NCBI GenBank assembly: GCA_030248065.1
Contig: JASAMV010002355.1
Span: 1 to 64,000, forward strand
Reading direction: 5' to 3'
Source of the DNA: Rhynchonema sp. JSB1_4
Taxonomy: Eukaryota > Nematoda > Chromadorea > Monhysterida > Xyalidae
Length of the DNA: 64,000 bases
How positions within the stretch are numbered: position 1 is the stretch's first letter; each line of letters opens with the position of its first letter. The notes beneath the pieces are model-generated. The model did no database searches. It was not told the origin of the DNA and was given only the letters and a program-made list of their open reading frames with translations. Below, in pieces: positions 11,168 through 22,800 of this stretch. Position numbers and translations under genes: made by a program.

Positions 11168-12607
11168 ACCAGGAAAATGAAGGCAAGCGCAGGCTGGTAT
11201 TGATACCCGATGGTGTCAAGGGACGACGAGTAAGTCAATACTGCGTTGTGTTTTAATAATACATGAGCGGCTGCGCCACAGTCAGATTCGATCCGCTTTG
11301 CTGCTGCAATTGAGGTTATGGTGCACATCAAACCAGTTGTATCACGTGCTGAAGAACCGGGTTTTTTTAAATAAAATTCGTAAAAAAGCGAAAAAACCCA
11401 AAAAACGATTTTGAACCGCAGTGTATAAGGTTAGGCGAACTCAAAATAATGTGTTTTCAAAGCTTTTTTTTAAAAAATATTCGTACAGACAATACAAGGA
11501 GCGCCGTCGTCGCTTCGCCCATCAAACGCATGCATTTTATGTTTTTCGTGACGCCTCACTCGTTTCAATGAAAAAGAGGGCCAGTATTACAGTGGTCAAT
11601 TCCAGTGGTCAAATCACTTCGTCAACTCACAGAGTTGTCAACTCACTATGTCATGTATTATTTTTCGCGCTCATCTGGCACTGCTTTGAATTGTTTGAGC
11701 TGACCACTCCATATAACGATTTGAGTTGACCACTTCATTCATTAATTCATTCATTTGTTTTTGCACCTCCAGTGCCACTGCAATACTATAGCCAAAAAGA
11801 GTTCATTGATGTGATTCATCTGTGAACAACCCTGGTGCTGATTTGTGATAGCAAGAAGGCCCGAGATGATCAGAACACAAGAGAGTCATTTGGCCATGAC
11901 AGGACCGACCTGAAAACCGAACTCAACACATCTGCATTGCCTTGTCAAAACACGAAAAATCACGTACTTGGTGATGTTTCAGTCACATACTGGCGGTGTG
12001 CTGTTTCGTGATGATCCGCATGTCACGCACCAGACGGTCCAAATCGAAGTGACCGAGGCGGCGCGACGTAACGCACGCAGGAAGAAACAGGAGGCGGCGC
12101 GATTGAAGAGATCGGAGGATAATGGGTAAGGGAGGGGTGATGACGGAAGTGAGTGTCCAAGACGGGGACCGCGCTGGTGCAGCGGCGTATTGTAGCTCAT
12201 TTATGAATGGCATTCAGGGCGATCGGAATACTGAGAACTGGGCGCGGTTGTGCAAATGGCATTGAGCTGCTGTGTTGTTGTATAATATCTTTACCGTCGA
12301 CCGACTCGCATCAACAAATGTTTCCGACGGTCGCTTTGAAAATGTTCTCCTGTGACGTCTCAACGCTTTTAGGGATAGCGAGACATTCAGCCGCTAACCC
12401 AATCGCGTTGGGGTCCTCAAAGAACGTGTAACACCTCAGTCATGGAACTTGTTGGACAATTTGCCTAAATATGAATGGGAATCGTTGGGGCTAAATGTCT
12501 GCTCGTCTGATCGCACAAATCGATTCATTTTTCTTCTAGTTTTGCGTCATATCACAATGCAATTTTTATTTTGAATTTTTAGTACCGACGCCCAAAGTAA
12601 GGCCACG
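11168..12607 (+). CDS. Internal exons of an unidentified plus-strand gene
   Basis: Three exons join with matching phase: 11168-11229 (acceptor CTGTCAG, donor GTAAGT), 11983-12125 (acceptor TGATGTTTCAG, donor GTAAGG) and a 25-nt exon 12583-12607 (acceptor TTTTTAG, donor GTAAGA). The product reads QENEGKRRLVLIPDGVKGRR, then SHTGGVLFRDDPHVTHQTVQ, then a basic helix-like stretch (TEAARRNARRKKQEAARLKR), then SEDNGTDAQSKAT. I do not recognise the family; the Arg/Lys/Ala-rich part could be a coiled coil or a nucleic-acid-binding segment. Further exons may lie upstream (ATG at 10102) or downstream (13372-13491 is open with a possible acceptor), but I could not join them. Confidence 0.5.
12290..12435. 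repeat. Dispersed repeat, copy 1
   Basis: The stretch with GACGTCTCAACGCTTTTAGG and the block CCGCTAACCCAATCGCGTTG followed by CTCAAAGAACGTGTA recurs at about 54030-54155 inside the intron of the small membrane protein gene. Its boundaries and class are not determined. Confidence 0.6.
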
Positions 12608-12970
12608 GTAAGAAAAGCATGACTGTTTGGTAGTCAACTTATGCACCTGCGATAACTTCGTGCTGTGCATGCAAATGCGTAGACAAAATAACAAAGCCGA
12701 AATCCCCGTTTCACGATCTACAAAAAAACAAGCCGGCACTTATGTAGTTGCAGCCTGAATCGGGTGTGGTATTGATACATGGGTAGTGTATGTCGGCTTT
12801 TGTGTATAGGTATAACAGTCAGGTTAGGTTGACTTTGATTTGTTGCGAAGCAGTAGGCAGTCACTTACGCACTGGCTTACGCATGCGGCAAGCTGGCAGA
12901 GGTTTCATGGATGTGTGCATTTAAAACGTTTTGATCTCAAGTCAAATCCATGTACTATGTACGTACAGTA

Positions 12971-13188
12971 TACTCTGACACAACACTTTTTTTGAAACTT
13001 TTCGAGCGTGTTGCCTGATCCGTAAAGCGCAACCAGCTGAGTTTCGTAGAATTTTGCAAATCAGTACGTTTTGTGATGAGCAATTGGTAGTCACGCACCG
13101 CTATGGCTAGTGCACGCATAATGAGCTTTACGGATCAGGTAACGCACTTGAAAAGTTTCTCTCAAAAGTACCTACTATTGTCAGAGTA
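12971..13188. mobile_element. MITE with TACTCTGACA ends
   Basis: Imperfect inverted arms of about 60 bp: TACTCTGACAcaacac... TGATCCGTAAAGC at the left and GCTTTACGGATCAGG...TGTCAGAGTA at the right. The left end abuts TA. Non-coding; no second full copy was noticed in the window. Confidence 0.65.
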
Positions 13189-13533
13189 TTGTCTTCTTTC
13201 ATGGGATTCGTGTTCGGCTTGGTCGTCGTCAGGGTTGTGCTCGGAGGATGCGGAACACATCTAAAACGAAAATAGCAGTCTCATAATCAACTATCGACAA
13301 TTTGCTGCATATCGGTCCCGTCGTCTGACTTGTGGGAATCAAACATCCTGATAAAGCTGACACAGGTCCTATACTTTTTTCCTGCGAACAAGAAATGCCG
13401 TGCGAAGGATCAGTTACAACTAAACAGTCAGAAACTCAGAGCAGCAAGACAATTGGTAGTGATCATCATCAGGGCGAATTCAAACTTGGTCAGGTCCGCT
13501 CCGGGGTTGCCTTGGTCACTAATCTCTTACATA

Positions 13534-13761
13534 GGGTGGAATTTTCGAAACGGTGTAAAGGTCAGTTGGGCGTCAAGGTCGGTGTAAAGTTCGGTCGAAA
13601 GCTCGGTCGGCGAAGCTCGGTGTAAACGTGAAACATTGCCTGTTATTAACGTGGGGAATGTTTCAAGTTTCCACCGAGGTCTATCACACTGTGCTGTCGA
13701 CCGAGCTTTCCACCGACCTTTACACCCAACTGACCTTTACACCATTTCGAAAATATCACCC
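13534..13761. mobile_element. Foldback MITE with GGTG..TTTTCGAAACGGTGTAAAGG arms (copy 1)
   Basis: Arms of over 60 bp carry TTTTCGAAACGGTGTAAAGG and CAGTTGGGCGTCAAGGTCGG at the left and their complement at the right, with a GAAACATTG motif between them. A longer relative (593 bp) is at 33083-33675. It lies just downstream of the granulin gene's stop codon (13799). Confidence 0.8.
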
Positions 13762-13798
13762 ATTGAAGAAATGTGCTCAGAGATTTATTGACACCCGA

Positions 13799-14610
13799 CT
13801 ATAATTGCGACCAGTTGTTCACTTGTTGTCCATGGGAACAACTTTTACACCTGTCGAAACTGGAGGAAATCACGAGATATTATTAAGTCACCGCACGTCA
13901 GCGACTAAGGCAAGGCCGGAGTGGGTCATCATGGTTGATTTAAGAATAAAATTGATAATAACAGTCGAAAGAACGAAAACACCAACAAAAATTTCCCTAC
14001 CCGACTCTGCCGTGGGCATAATACTCGCAGTAATACCCGTGCGGACAACAGTACATCGGCGTTATTGTACTGAAGAACAAAAACAGATCCATTTTCTCTT
14101 CTTTTCAATTGAAAAAATACTGAATAAGAAGAGAAATTCCACCTGTGACAGCAAGTTGCGTTCGTTGATTTGCAGCACCAGTAGGTTTTCGTTTCCAAAT
14201 ATCGACAACAAGTGTCCCCATCAAAGCATTCACTGCCCATTGGACACACCACATTGCAATCGCATTGGGGCAAAGCTGGAGCAAACTGTGTAGGTGTGAA
14301 AATTTCGGTAGTCACAGTTGACGATAATATGGAAACAACTGGTCGGCGATAATACGTCCTCTGTGAAACATCAGCAGTGTTTATTGGCTGGGTGCGGGTC
14401 AGATAAATACAAATAATGTGAACTCAAGCCCACACATGCCCACACTCACGCAAAAGAAACTGGCCCCATTACACGAGTCCCGGGGAGTTGATGTGACGGT
14501 TATCAATTGGTTCAAGACATCGGATATCCAGAAAATACAAAATAGCAGCCAAATCCAAACTTACCAAACAGAAGCACTACCACAGGGCACAATAGCAACA
14601 ATGATTTCAT
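13799..14610 (-). CDS. Small secreted single-granulin protein
   Basis: A complete minus-strand gene of four exons: 14610-14565, 14338-14143, 14069-14001 and 13859-13799; phases 1, 2 and 2 all agree, giving 123 residues. It starts with a hydrophobic signal peptide (MKSLLLLCPVVVLLF). The cysteine pattern is that of a granulin: CDCNVVCPMGSEC, then C-x5-CC-x9-CC-x6-CC-x8-CC-x5-C and a final pair DRCKSC. The hallmark CCPHGYYC is present. Granulins are secreted cysteine-knot growth-factor-like or lysosomal peptides, usually released from multi-domain precursors; here only one domain is encoded. The stop is TAG at 13801-13799. The spacing CC-x8-CC is longer than the usual x5, from the residues at the exon 2/3 junction. 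Its 5' flank lies in a segment duplicated at 34625. Confidence 0.88.
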
Positions 14611-14903
14611 TGAGGACACGCACACAAATATGTTCACAAAATCCAAAAGTGATCAAAGAAGACGATAAAACACCAGCGACCTGCAATAAATAACATCATT
14701 TTTCGTAATCCGTTTCTTGTGACTTTGACGGCCTGTGTCTGTCCCCACGAGTTGATATCACAATTCACAACCCCGATGTGTATGTACTTCCCCAGTTTTC
14801 TGACGCCAAGTAAAACACCAGACTTGCCAGAACTTAGCAAACCCAGAGCATTGCGTTGTCCATAGGAGTTAGTTTCTCCGTTATCAGAAGACATGGCTGT
14901 GTG

Positions 14904-15664
14904 CAGGGTTGGGCAAAAAAATTAAAAAAAAATTTTTTTTTGAAAAAGGTTTTTGAAAAAAGTTAAAAAAAAATTTTTTTTAAATTTTTCGGGGGACAAA
15001 ATGTTCTAAAACGTCCAAAAATGGCCTTTTTGGGGGTTATTTTTGTCATTTTTTCTCAAGGGTCGAAAAATTTTCTTCACAAAATCACCTTTGGGGCATG
15101 TATTTGATACCTAAGATACCCCAAATGATGTTATTATACCTTCCTGTGATACATGGGACACAGTATGCATGTACCCACATGGTACTTCGATGTCATACCC
15201 CATCAGGTCGGTCATGTACGACCGATTCAGCTACCCGACAAGTATTTCTGTAGCTTATATTCTCAATTCTGTGTGGTTTATGAATGAATCTTGCTGATTC
15301 GGCCACAAACTGTTGTGTCCGATATTGGTCGCACAATGACCATATAAGAATTCATCAAAATCAACCCTATCACCACACAACCCCCCAAAACCACAACCCC
15401 CAAAAAAAAAAAAATACCACAGAGCAGCAACCATCGGTCCATATCAAGCACAGTCCATTGGATCGCACCGAAATGACGTAAACACCCCTCATAAGTGATG
15501 CAAACTTAGTCACAAAAGTGACTTGTCAATTAAAGTTACATTTTTTGGCGTTTTTGCGCGTTTTTTAGGCAAATTTGGTAAAATTTCCCCGAATCTCAGA
15601 CTTTTTAAAAAAAAGTTTTTTTAATTTTTAAAAAAAAACTTGTTTAAAAATTTTTCCAACCCTG
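14904..15664. mobile_element. hAT-type element, family D, with perfect 8-bp duplication
   Basis: Ends CAGGGTTGGGCAAAAAAATT and AATTTTTCCAACCCTG; perfect target duplication GCTGTGTG (14896-14903 and 15665-15672). The unoccupied site survives in the duplicate at about 34888-34900. A fragment of another MITE (15325-15414) is nested within it at a TA. Compared with the copy at 10578, shared internal blocks include CGACAAGTATTTCTG and GTGTGGTTTATGAATGAATC. Confidence 0.93.
15325..15414. mobile_element. One end of a TA-targeted MITE plus C/A-rich filler, nested
   Basis: The family D copy at 10578 reads CCGATACCACAGAGC; here the same sequence is split at the TA by TTGGTCGCACAATGACCATA and following bases, the left 45 bp of the element at 52349, and then by a C/A-rich run ending in A13. 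TA flanks both sides. The opposite terminus is missing, so this looks like an incomplete insertion. Confidence 0.75.
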
Positions 15665-16144
15665 GCTGTGTGCTGCGGAACTTGTATTGGCATGGAAGTT
15701 ACTGCTGCACAGAAGTTGTTTACAAACGGGCGTTAAAGTGGGAAATGATATCACTTTTGCTGTAACCCAAACCGTCAAAACAGTGGCGGGTAAAAAAACA
15801 GAAACCAGCTGTGGAGTGCACAAGTTGGCTGCCAAAGTCTGGAGAAGTATATGTAGTCCACAGCACTTGCTAAAACTTTGATTTGTGGAAAATTGCTCTC
15901 GTTTTCTTCCTGCGTGCACGAAGACATTGATAAATGACTTTCGGAGGCTGTGTATACTTCTTAGTATTTTCCAAGTCACGTGAGAAACATTCAAGTATTT
16001 CTGCTCCCGACCGGTTCCATATTTTGTGTGATTTTGTGCTTCATGTGTATTTCTAGGTTGTCTTTGTGAGACGAACTACCGCAGATGAATACAGCGCTCA
16101 ACCGTAATGAAAAGAACGTCTTTTTTCTGATTTTGTGCTGTTTT

Positions 16145-16320
16145 ACGCAAACACGAGCCCGATTTCGGAGGTGGCAGATTAGTGAAACATTCATAGGTGG
16201 CTGCAGATTTGGAAAATGTTACACGTTGTGAAATGCAACGTGGTCCATGAGGATTTTCTCTTTCTATTCGTTTTACAAGCACACCCCCTCCGAAATCGGG
16301 CTCGTGTTGGTGCGGTTGGC
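16145..16320. mobile_element. MITE with CGCAAACACGAGCCCGATTTC ends (copy 2)
   Basis: The same family as 7529 and 42437, with inverted ends and the internal GTGAAACATTCATAGGTGGC and AAATGTTACACGTTG blocks. It sits immediately upstream of the orphan GABA-transaminase exon segment. Confidence 0.75.
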
Positions 16321-17265
16321 CTGTATCTGTTATATTCTTTCATTAGAGAATGAAGTTTGTTTGCATCGATTCACTGCAATCGCACTACTGACGATGACCC
16401 GGTCGCCCATCCAGGTGGAAACGGGCATGGAACACGATGTAAAATTGGCATCATGGCACAACTTTGTAAAACGTGTGAAACATCACAACCCTCAGGTCTG
16501 CACATTGGCGTTTGCGGTGATTTGGCTATCAGATTTCGGCCGACACTGATTTTCGACACCCAACACTGGAATGTGGCACGTGTCATTTTGGATAGAGTAT
16601 TGCGTGAAGTTTGAGAACTTTATTTGAAACAACATTTTTGGACAGCATCCACGTATATATTAATTGTCAATTTTTATTCCCCAAGCTTAGCTTTGTCCAT
16701 TACTCGATCGGTCCCAATCAGTGATTATAATAAGCATATTGTTGTTCTGTTCCTGTGTGTGTACATACAGTATCTTGCGTGTTTAGAACGCTGGTGATGC
16801 CTTGTGTGATTATTGTGTGTCACAGTGCTGTGAGACACAGGTTACCAGGGAAGAAAGTCCGGAACAGCCGATGTCAAAACGAAAGGGCAGCCACCAGAAT
16901 GTGTGCAGCCAATATAAAAAATACAAACACCATAATAATCAGCCTACAGTCACGAAATCAGAAATAATATCTGAGAGGCACTTTGCTGCATCTGACCAGT
17001 GATCCATTCCATCTTTGCACAGACATTGGTTGCATCTTTCATGAATTATGAAGCGATCTTAATATGCGGTCAATTTTATTCATTTACGATGTGCTACAAG
17101 AGATAATAATCAACATCACATGCTAAGCACAGGCTCATCATTCTAATAATATCGACGTCCAGAAATAACGTACCAGACAAATCTGGATGTGGCATCACAA
17201 ATCAATTCCATTCCAATTTCATTCGTACATCTTTTTGCTAAAATTCAAATAATAATTTGCCACCA
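16321..17265 (+). pseudogene. Orphan copy of the last GABA-transaminase exon with intron and 3' flank
   Basis: Bases 16496-16614 are identical to the terminal coding exon of the GABA transaminase gene (42737-42855), including the CCCTCAG acceptor and the TGA stop; it encodes [20 protein letters not shown] and the rest of the C-terminus. About 170 bp of intron 11 and about 650 bp of 3' flank are also shared, with more divergence. No other GABA-transaminase exon lies nearby, so it cannot make the enzyme alone. Identity of the exon alongside drift in the flanks suggests recent duplication, gene conversion or selection. A third, frameshifted copy lies at 45940. Confidence 0.85.
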
Positions 17266-17324
17266 GACGGGACCCGCGCGTGCCTACTGTATGGTCAGTC
17301 CATCGGCTCATGGCACTTTGTATA

Positions 17325-18080
<756 letters not shown>

Positions 18081-18300
18081 TTGCCCAATTTTCAATAAAA
18101 ATGCAGCTGGTACGAACTTATTTTTGTTCCCGGTTGGGCCGATTCAATCGCTTCGATCTCGGCCGATATTCACCCGATTAATTTTATCTTGGTGGCGTTC
18201 TGATCGCACGCATCATACAAGATGAAATGGTAAGAAAGGTACTTTTAGTAATGAGTCCCCCTTTAAGCCGTGTTCCGGCTCTGGTTCCAGTTCTGATATT

Positions 18301-18856
18301 GTGTTCTCATCACCAAGACCAATATGTTGTGGAACTAATGGCCATCGGAGGAACGAATACGGTTTGGTCATATCAATTTATATCCGGCCGTCAGTTCAGA
18401 TACGGATATTCACTTTTGGCTGCCGAATACAGCATACCGAATGGCCAGCCCCGGGCGTGTCAATTAATTATGTGCATGTGTTTTGGCCAAAACTTTGGTT
18501 GGTCGTTTTGGGCACATCAATTGCACTATTTTTTTTATCACCGATTGGCCTTCGAACGAATTCGTATGAAAATCGGCGGCGATTGTCGATCCCATATCAC
18601 GTGGGTAGCACCCCACGTGTTTTGACGGCCATCTTCTGCTGGTTCTCCTTTGATGTGTACAGTGGAGGACTGATTGTGGCGCATGTTTGCCAGTTTCTGT
18701 TGAGCTGCTATCTAGACACATAATTTTGCTAATATTTCATGTTCTCGACCACGAATCTCCAGTTTTCCACTTTAGAAGATTTGGTGCCGCTAATCAAATC
18801 CGGTCAAGTCAGACTCGCAATTATGATTGACCTAATGCCTTTTTGGAATTGTTAGG
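18301..18856 (+). pseudogene. Decayed ionotropic glutamate receptor-like fragment
   Basis: One plus-strand frame runs from 18301 through two in-frame stops (18721 and 18733) to 18856. It contains a hydrophobic segment like receptor TM1 (FWPKLWLVVLGTSIALFFL), a segment like the helix after the pore loop (TPRVLTAIFCWFSF), and then FSTTNLQFSTLEDLVPLIKS followed by GQVRLAI, which resembles the start of the second ligand-binding half (S-x-E/D-D-L, G-x-x-x-LGV). The pore loop itself is missing. Resemblance is from motif memory only. It could also be a diverged functional exon with an unrecognised intron at 18700-18745. Confidence 0.42.
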
Positions 18857-19854
18857 TGTTATAAAGTTTACACGCGGCAAAGTTACTCTACACTACACAT
18901 AGATGTGCTGCAAAGTCGTGAAAGCGAAAACACGTCCATACCTACAATACCAGCTGCAACTCTGGGCGATGCTGCGACGGGGGATACTCGGGGGATTTTG
19001 TTTTGTTCAGTTGGTTGGCCTCTGAAAATATAGGTCTTTACAAAAAAAACGGCCGCGACCGCGCGGTCATGAAACTAAATAAGAAATCAACGCACTGACG
19101 CCTGAGTCTATCATTTTCTGTGCTTGTCGAAACAAAATCTGCTCTGCAATATTTTTTACGGGCCCTTTCTCGCCAATACATCACAAGCGATCACTGTACA
19201 TAACAAAAAAGTGCCCAACGTAGCGAAATTTGACACTGGGCATAACAGCTGCACTGCTGTTTCACATTTATTTGCATGTCGTTGCAGCAAACCCCCGTTG
19301 GCAAAATGAAAGTCCCGCTGAAGAATATAAGACGAACATCACAAAGAATACATATAAGACGAACAATAAGTATGAAAAAAGATTGCCCGTTTGACTCGGA
19401 TATGTATGCAAATGTCTATAACAGAATTGACATGGGACAAAAATTTAGCAAGCAACATGACACAGTCATAGTGAAGTGACGAGTTAATTGTCTCTCATTA
19501 GTGGTGTTGGGGTTTGTACAGTCCAGGTACAGAGTAGTCGGATATACGTATACATACGCACGTCGAATATCACGCACAGTTGAATATACCACAAGTACTG
19601 AATATAATATATTTCTTTTTTTTAATTAAAAAAATTTTTTCGGAAAAATATAATCGCATAATTCTTCCAAAAATGGCCTTTTTGAGGCATAAATTTTTGA
19701 AACTTTTTTCCAAGTTGGGTCAAATTTCCCAAAATCGGGCCTGCGGCGCATAGTTTGACCGCCAAAATGACTCATAAAGAAGTGATAAACCTCGGTTTTT
19801 TCTTTAAATGATTCCAAAGTCAGTGCATGCTTCTTCGGTCTGTTTTCAAACCAC
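18857..19854. other. No supported gene; hAT remnant at about 19610-19770
   Basis: About 19610-19770 resembles the interior of family A (AAAATGGCCTTTTTGAGGCA ... CCTGCGGCGCA) but has no recognisable ends, so it is a relic. A plus ORF at 19276-19479 ends in a plausible-looking tail (MYANVYNRIDMGQKF...) but has no supporting context. Further exons of the minus-strand lectin/PAN gene may lie here. Confidence 0.35.
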
Positions 19855-22800
19855 GTAGTAGAACTTCGCGTCGGCATTGGCGACGGCGACGTAGCGCGGA
19901 TCGTTCTGCTGCACCAAGTGCAACCGACAGACGCGTGTGGCCGTGCTGATGTACGTGTAGGAGACGCAATGCCACGTGCGCATGCACGCCAGGGCACACG
20001 CGTGTGCGGACAGATCTTGGTCGCTGCCGATTGTCTCACTGGTCGCCTCCGTGCCCGCCAGACTGTCGAAACGCATCGTGTTCGAACGCAGCTGCATGCG
20101 CATGCATAAACATATCAGTTAGTGTCTAATGTATAAACAAAGCGCAATGCATAAACATAGCGCAGTATCAGGGTCGGACACTTGCACAATCGATTGTTTG
20201 TTGTGTGTTACATATCTATACTGTACCTAATACCTATTGTATACTGTAAGTTCATACGGGAACGTTGGTACCAGGGTTGGATTAAAAAAAGTAAAAACTT
20301 TTTTGTAAAAAAATTTATTTTAAAAAACTTGCCACTTTTTTATTTAATAAGTTCAAAAAGTAAGTCCACTTTTTTTGGTTATTTTCTCACTTTTTAAGGT
20401 AAAAGGCATGTTCTCATGCGTTTCATTGCTCATGATTCTCAAAAAAATGCCTGCGGCGCTTATATTTCAGTTTGAAATTGTGTTGTGATGGACTCATACA
20501 GTTCCCAGGCATCCCAACAACCGTTACATATATAATATAGGACGTCCCATACCGTATACTGCACTGTTATTGAGCGTAAGTCATTGCCATATACTGTACA
20601 GTTATGTATGTCGTAAGCTATCGACAGACTCCACGTTGCTCGCCTGTTTGCCGTGGAAATTTTTTTTGTAATTTGTTGCTTTTGTGACGCAAAATGAATA
20701 TGGTGCAAGTCTCTATCTGATTTCAAATTTATCCCCAAATTAAGAAACAGAAGGTTGGCCGTCCCTATATACCCACAGAGTTACCTTCGAGGTTCTCAAA
20801 GTCATGACCAAAGGGATTAGATCGCAGCTGATCGACGTAAGCATGCAAGTCAGTGGAAAAGTTCTCTTTTGTGTGCCTCAAAACATACCTAAGTAACATA
20901 ATTTCAGCAATTTCATTCTTCAAGAAACCAATTTCTTGGTGGTCCGGAATTAAAAAAAGTGATTTAAAAAACAATTACAAAACGTTTTTTGTGAAGTTCG
21001 ATAATAAAAATTTTTTTAATCCAACCCTGCTTGGTACCCTACAGAAGCAACTTTGTGACTGACGCTTCTTTTTCCTTGGTTTATTGGCTAAACAATGAAC
21101 CAAGTCCCATATGCACTTTCGGTACGTTACGCGCTATGCTACAACACAATGACATCGATATGTAGCGCAGAACGTTTTCTACTTTCGTGTGCAAAATCTG
21201 TTGTTGTCAGCGCTAAACAGGGTCAGTGCGGTTGGGGTGCTTAATGCCAGGGTAATGCCCAACCTGACATATAGCCGGAATTTGGTACGTATCATGTTGA
21301 TCGCCGTAGAGTGGAGCGTTGAAAAATCCGCGAATGGAGTTCACGTCCGAAAATTGGAAGCGTGTTGACAGAAACGATTGCGGAATGGACAACTGCTCAC
21401 CATTCGGCAACTGCCAAAACCACCAATCTTTGTCTAAAATATATCATTTTTCCAACATTCAAAACACAACAGCTTTTGAAAATAAAAACGCTTTTTGCTC
21501 AGCGCTGACTCTTGCATCGGTTGACTAAAACACTGAAAGGCCCTTAAAAGGCAAAATAAAATTTCGGCTACTTCAGCCGGGGGGGGTCACATTGAATTTC
21601 AAAACGATTCAACATGACACCGTTTCGCATCAGCTGGATGCTCCTATGTATGTACATACCTGGTGCAGGTGTGGCATTTCGGCGCATTGCGATCTCAAAC
21701 CAACCGGTGTCAACCGGCCAACAGTAGTCATCAGCCGCCAGAATAGCTGAAAACTTTGTAGATCTGTGTTGATGCGAAAATGGTTCCGTCAACGTTTTGT
21801 CCTGGACACAATGGTGGCCCTTGCGTGCTGTGCTGATTAAGGTATGTACCTTGAGGACCTTTTCGGCGGGCTGCGGTGCTGCGTACTGCGGTACGTACGT
21901 ATACCTGGTTGTGGTTATCTGACTTGGTCAAGGGATCGATTTTGGACTCGTCTATTTGGGCTCAGTTAAACTTTGTTCTCTGAACGAACAGGAACATAAT
22001 TTCTCACACGCATGCGGCAACCAATCAGTGCGTGTGAATGTTAGTTATCTCGTTGATTGCAATCCTTAAATCAAGATTTCATGTCCAATAATGTGACTGA
22101 CCGGCCACGTCCGACAATTGGGGGTGATCCGTGACAACGGCGACCTTAGCTCCCGCATAGATAGTATTGCAGCGCGCTCGATTCACCGTTGGGCCTCCAC
22201 CTGCAGGACACAAGGGCAGGGTTGAAAAAAAATTTTTTTTTATTAACGAGCTTTTTTAAAAAAAAATTTTTTTGATTTTTTTTGCGAAAATTTTTCTACT
22301 AGAAATTGTGTTGCAACCGACGTTTCAGGATAAATGAAATCGATACAACATATTTTTCAAAAATTGAAGAATTTTCACCCAACTTTTGTGGTGACGCCCG
22401 GTAGTATTGTGCAGATTCTATGGTCTCCGACCAGTCTGAGGTTGATGTTCACTAACGATGTTACTCTAATGTATTGTAGCATGCCGTACAACGTATTTTA
22501 ATGCATCTAATGCCGTATATGCGATATACGACCATCAAAATATCGATTACAGCCCAAATCTTGCGTGTCAGATCGACTTTGCGCGCCCGGTTTTGCACCA
22601 GACCTGCATATACCTATATGTAGTAGCATGCAGTAGTACATTATCGGTGCCACATCACTATCAAAAACCAGCCCCGCGCATCCCTGCATTTGGGGACAAT
22701 ACAGGGCGCCGCAGGCGCGATTTTGGAAAAATTGTCCCGTCCACAGAAAAAAAGTGCCAATTTTTTTGCCTCAAAAGGCCATTTTTGGACATTTCAGCCC

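Larger units (their letters stand above)
14645..16135. repeat. Segmental duplication, copy 1 (split by a hAT element)
   Basis: Bases 14660-14903 and 15665-16135 match 34660-34895 and 34896-35372 with scattered differences. The copy here is interrupted by the family D element at 14904-15664; the other copy keeps the empty site (ACATGGCTGTGTGCTGCG). Shared reading frames on both strands (for example VGNDxTFAVxQTVKTVAGKK on plus) are not assignable. The duplication lies directly upstream of the granulin start. Confidence 0.85.
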
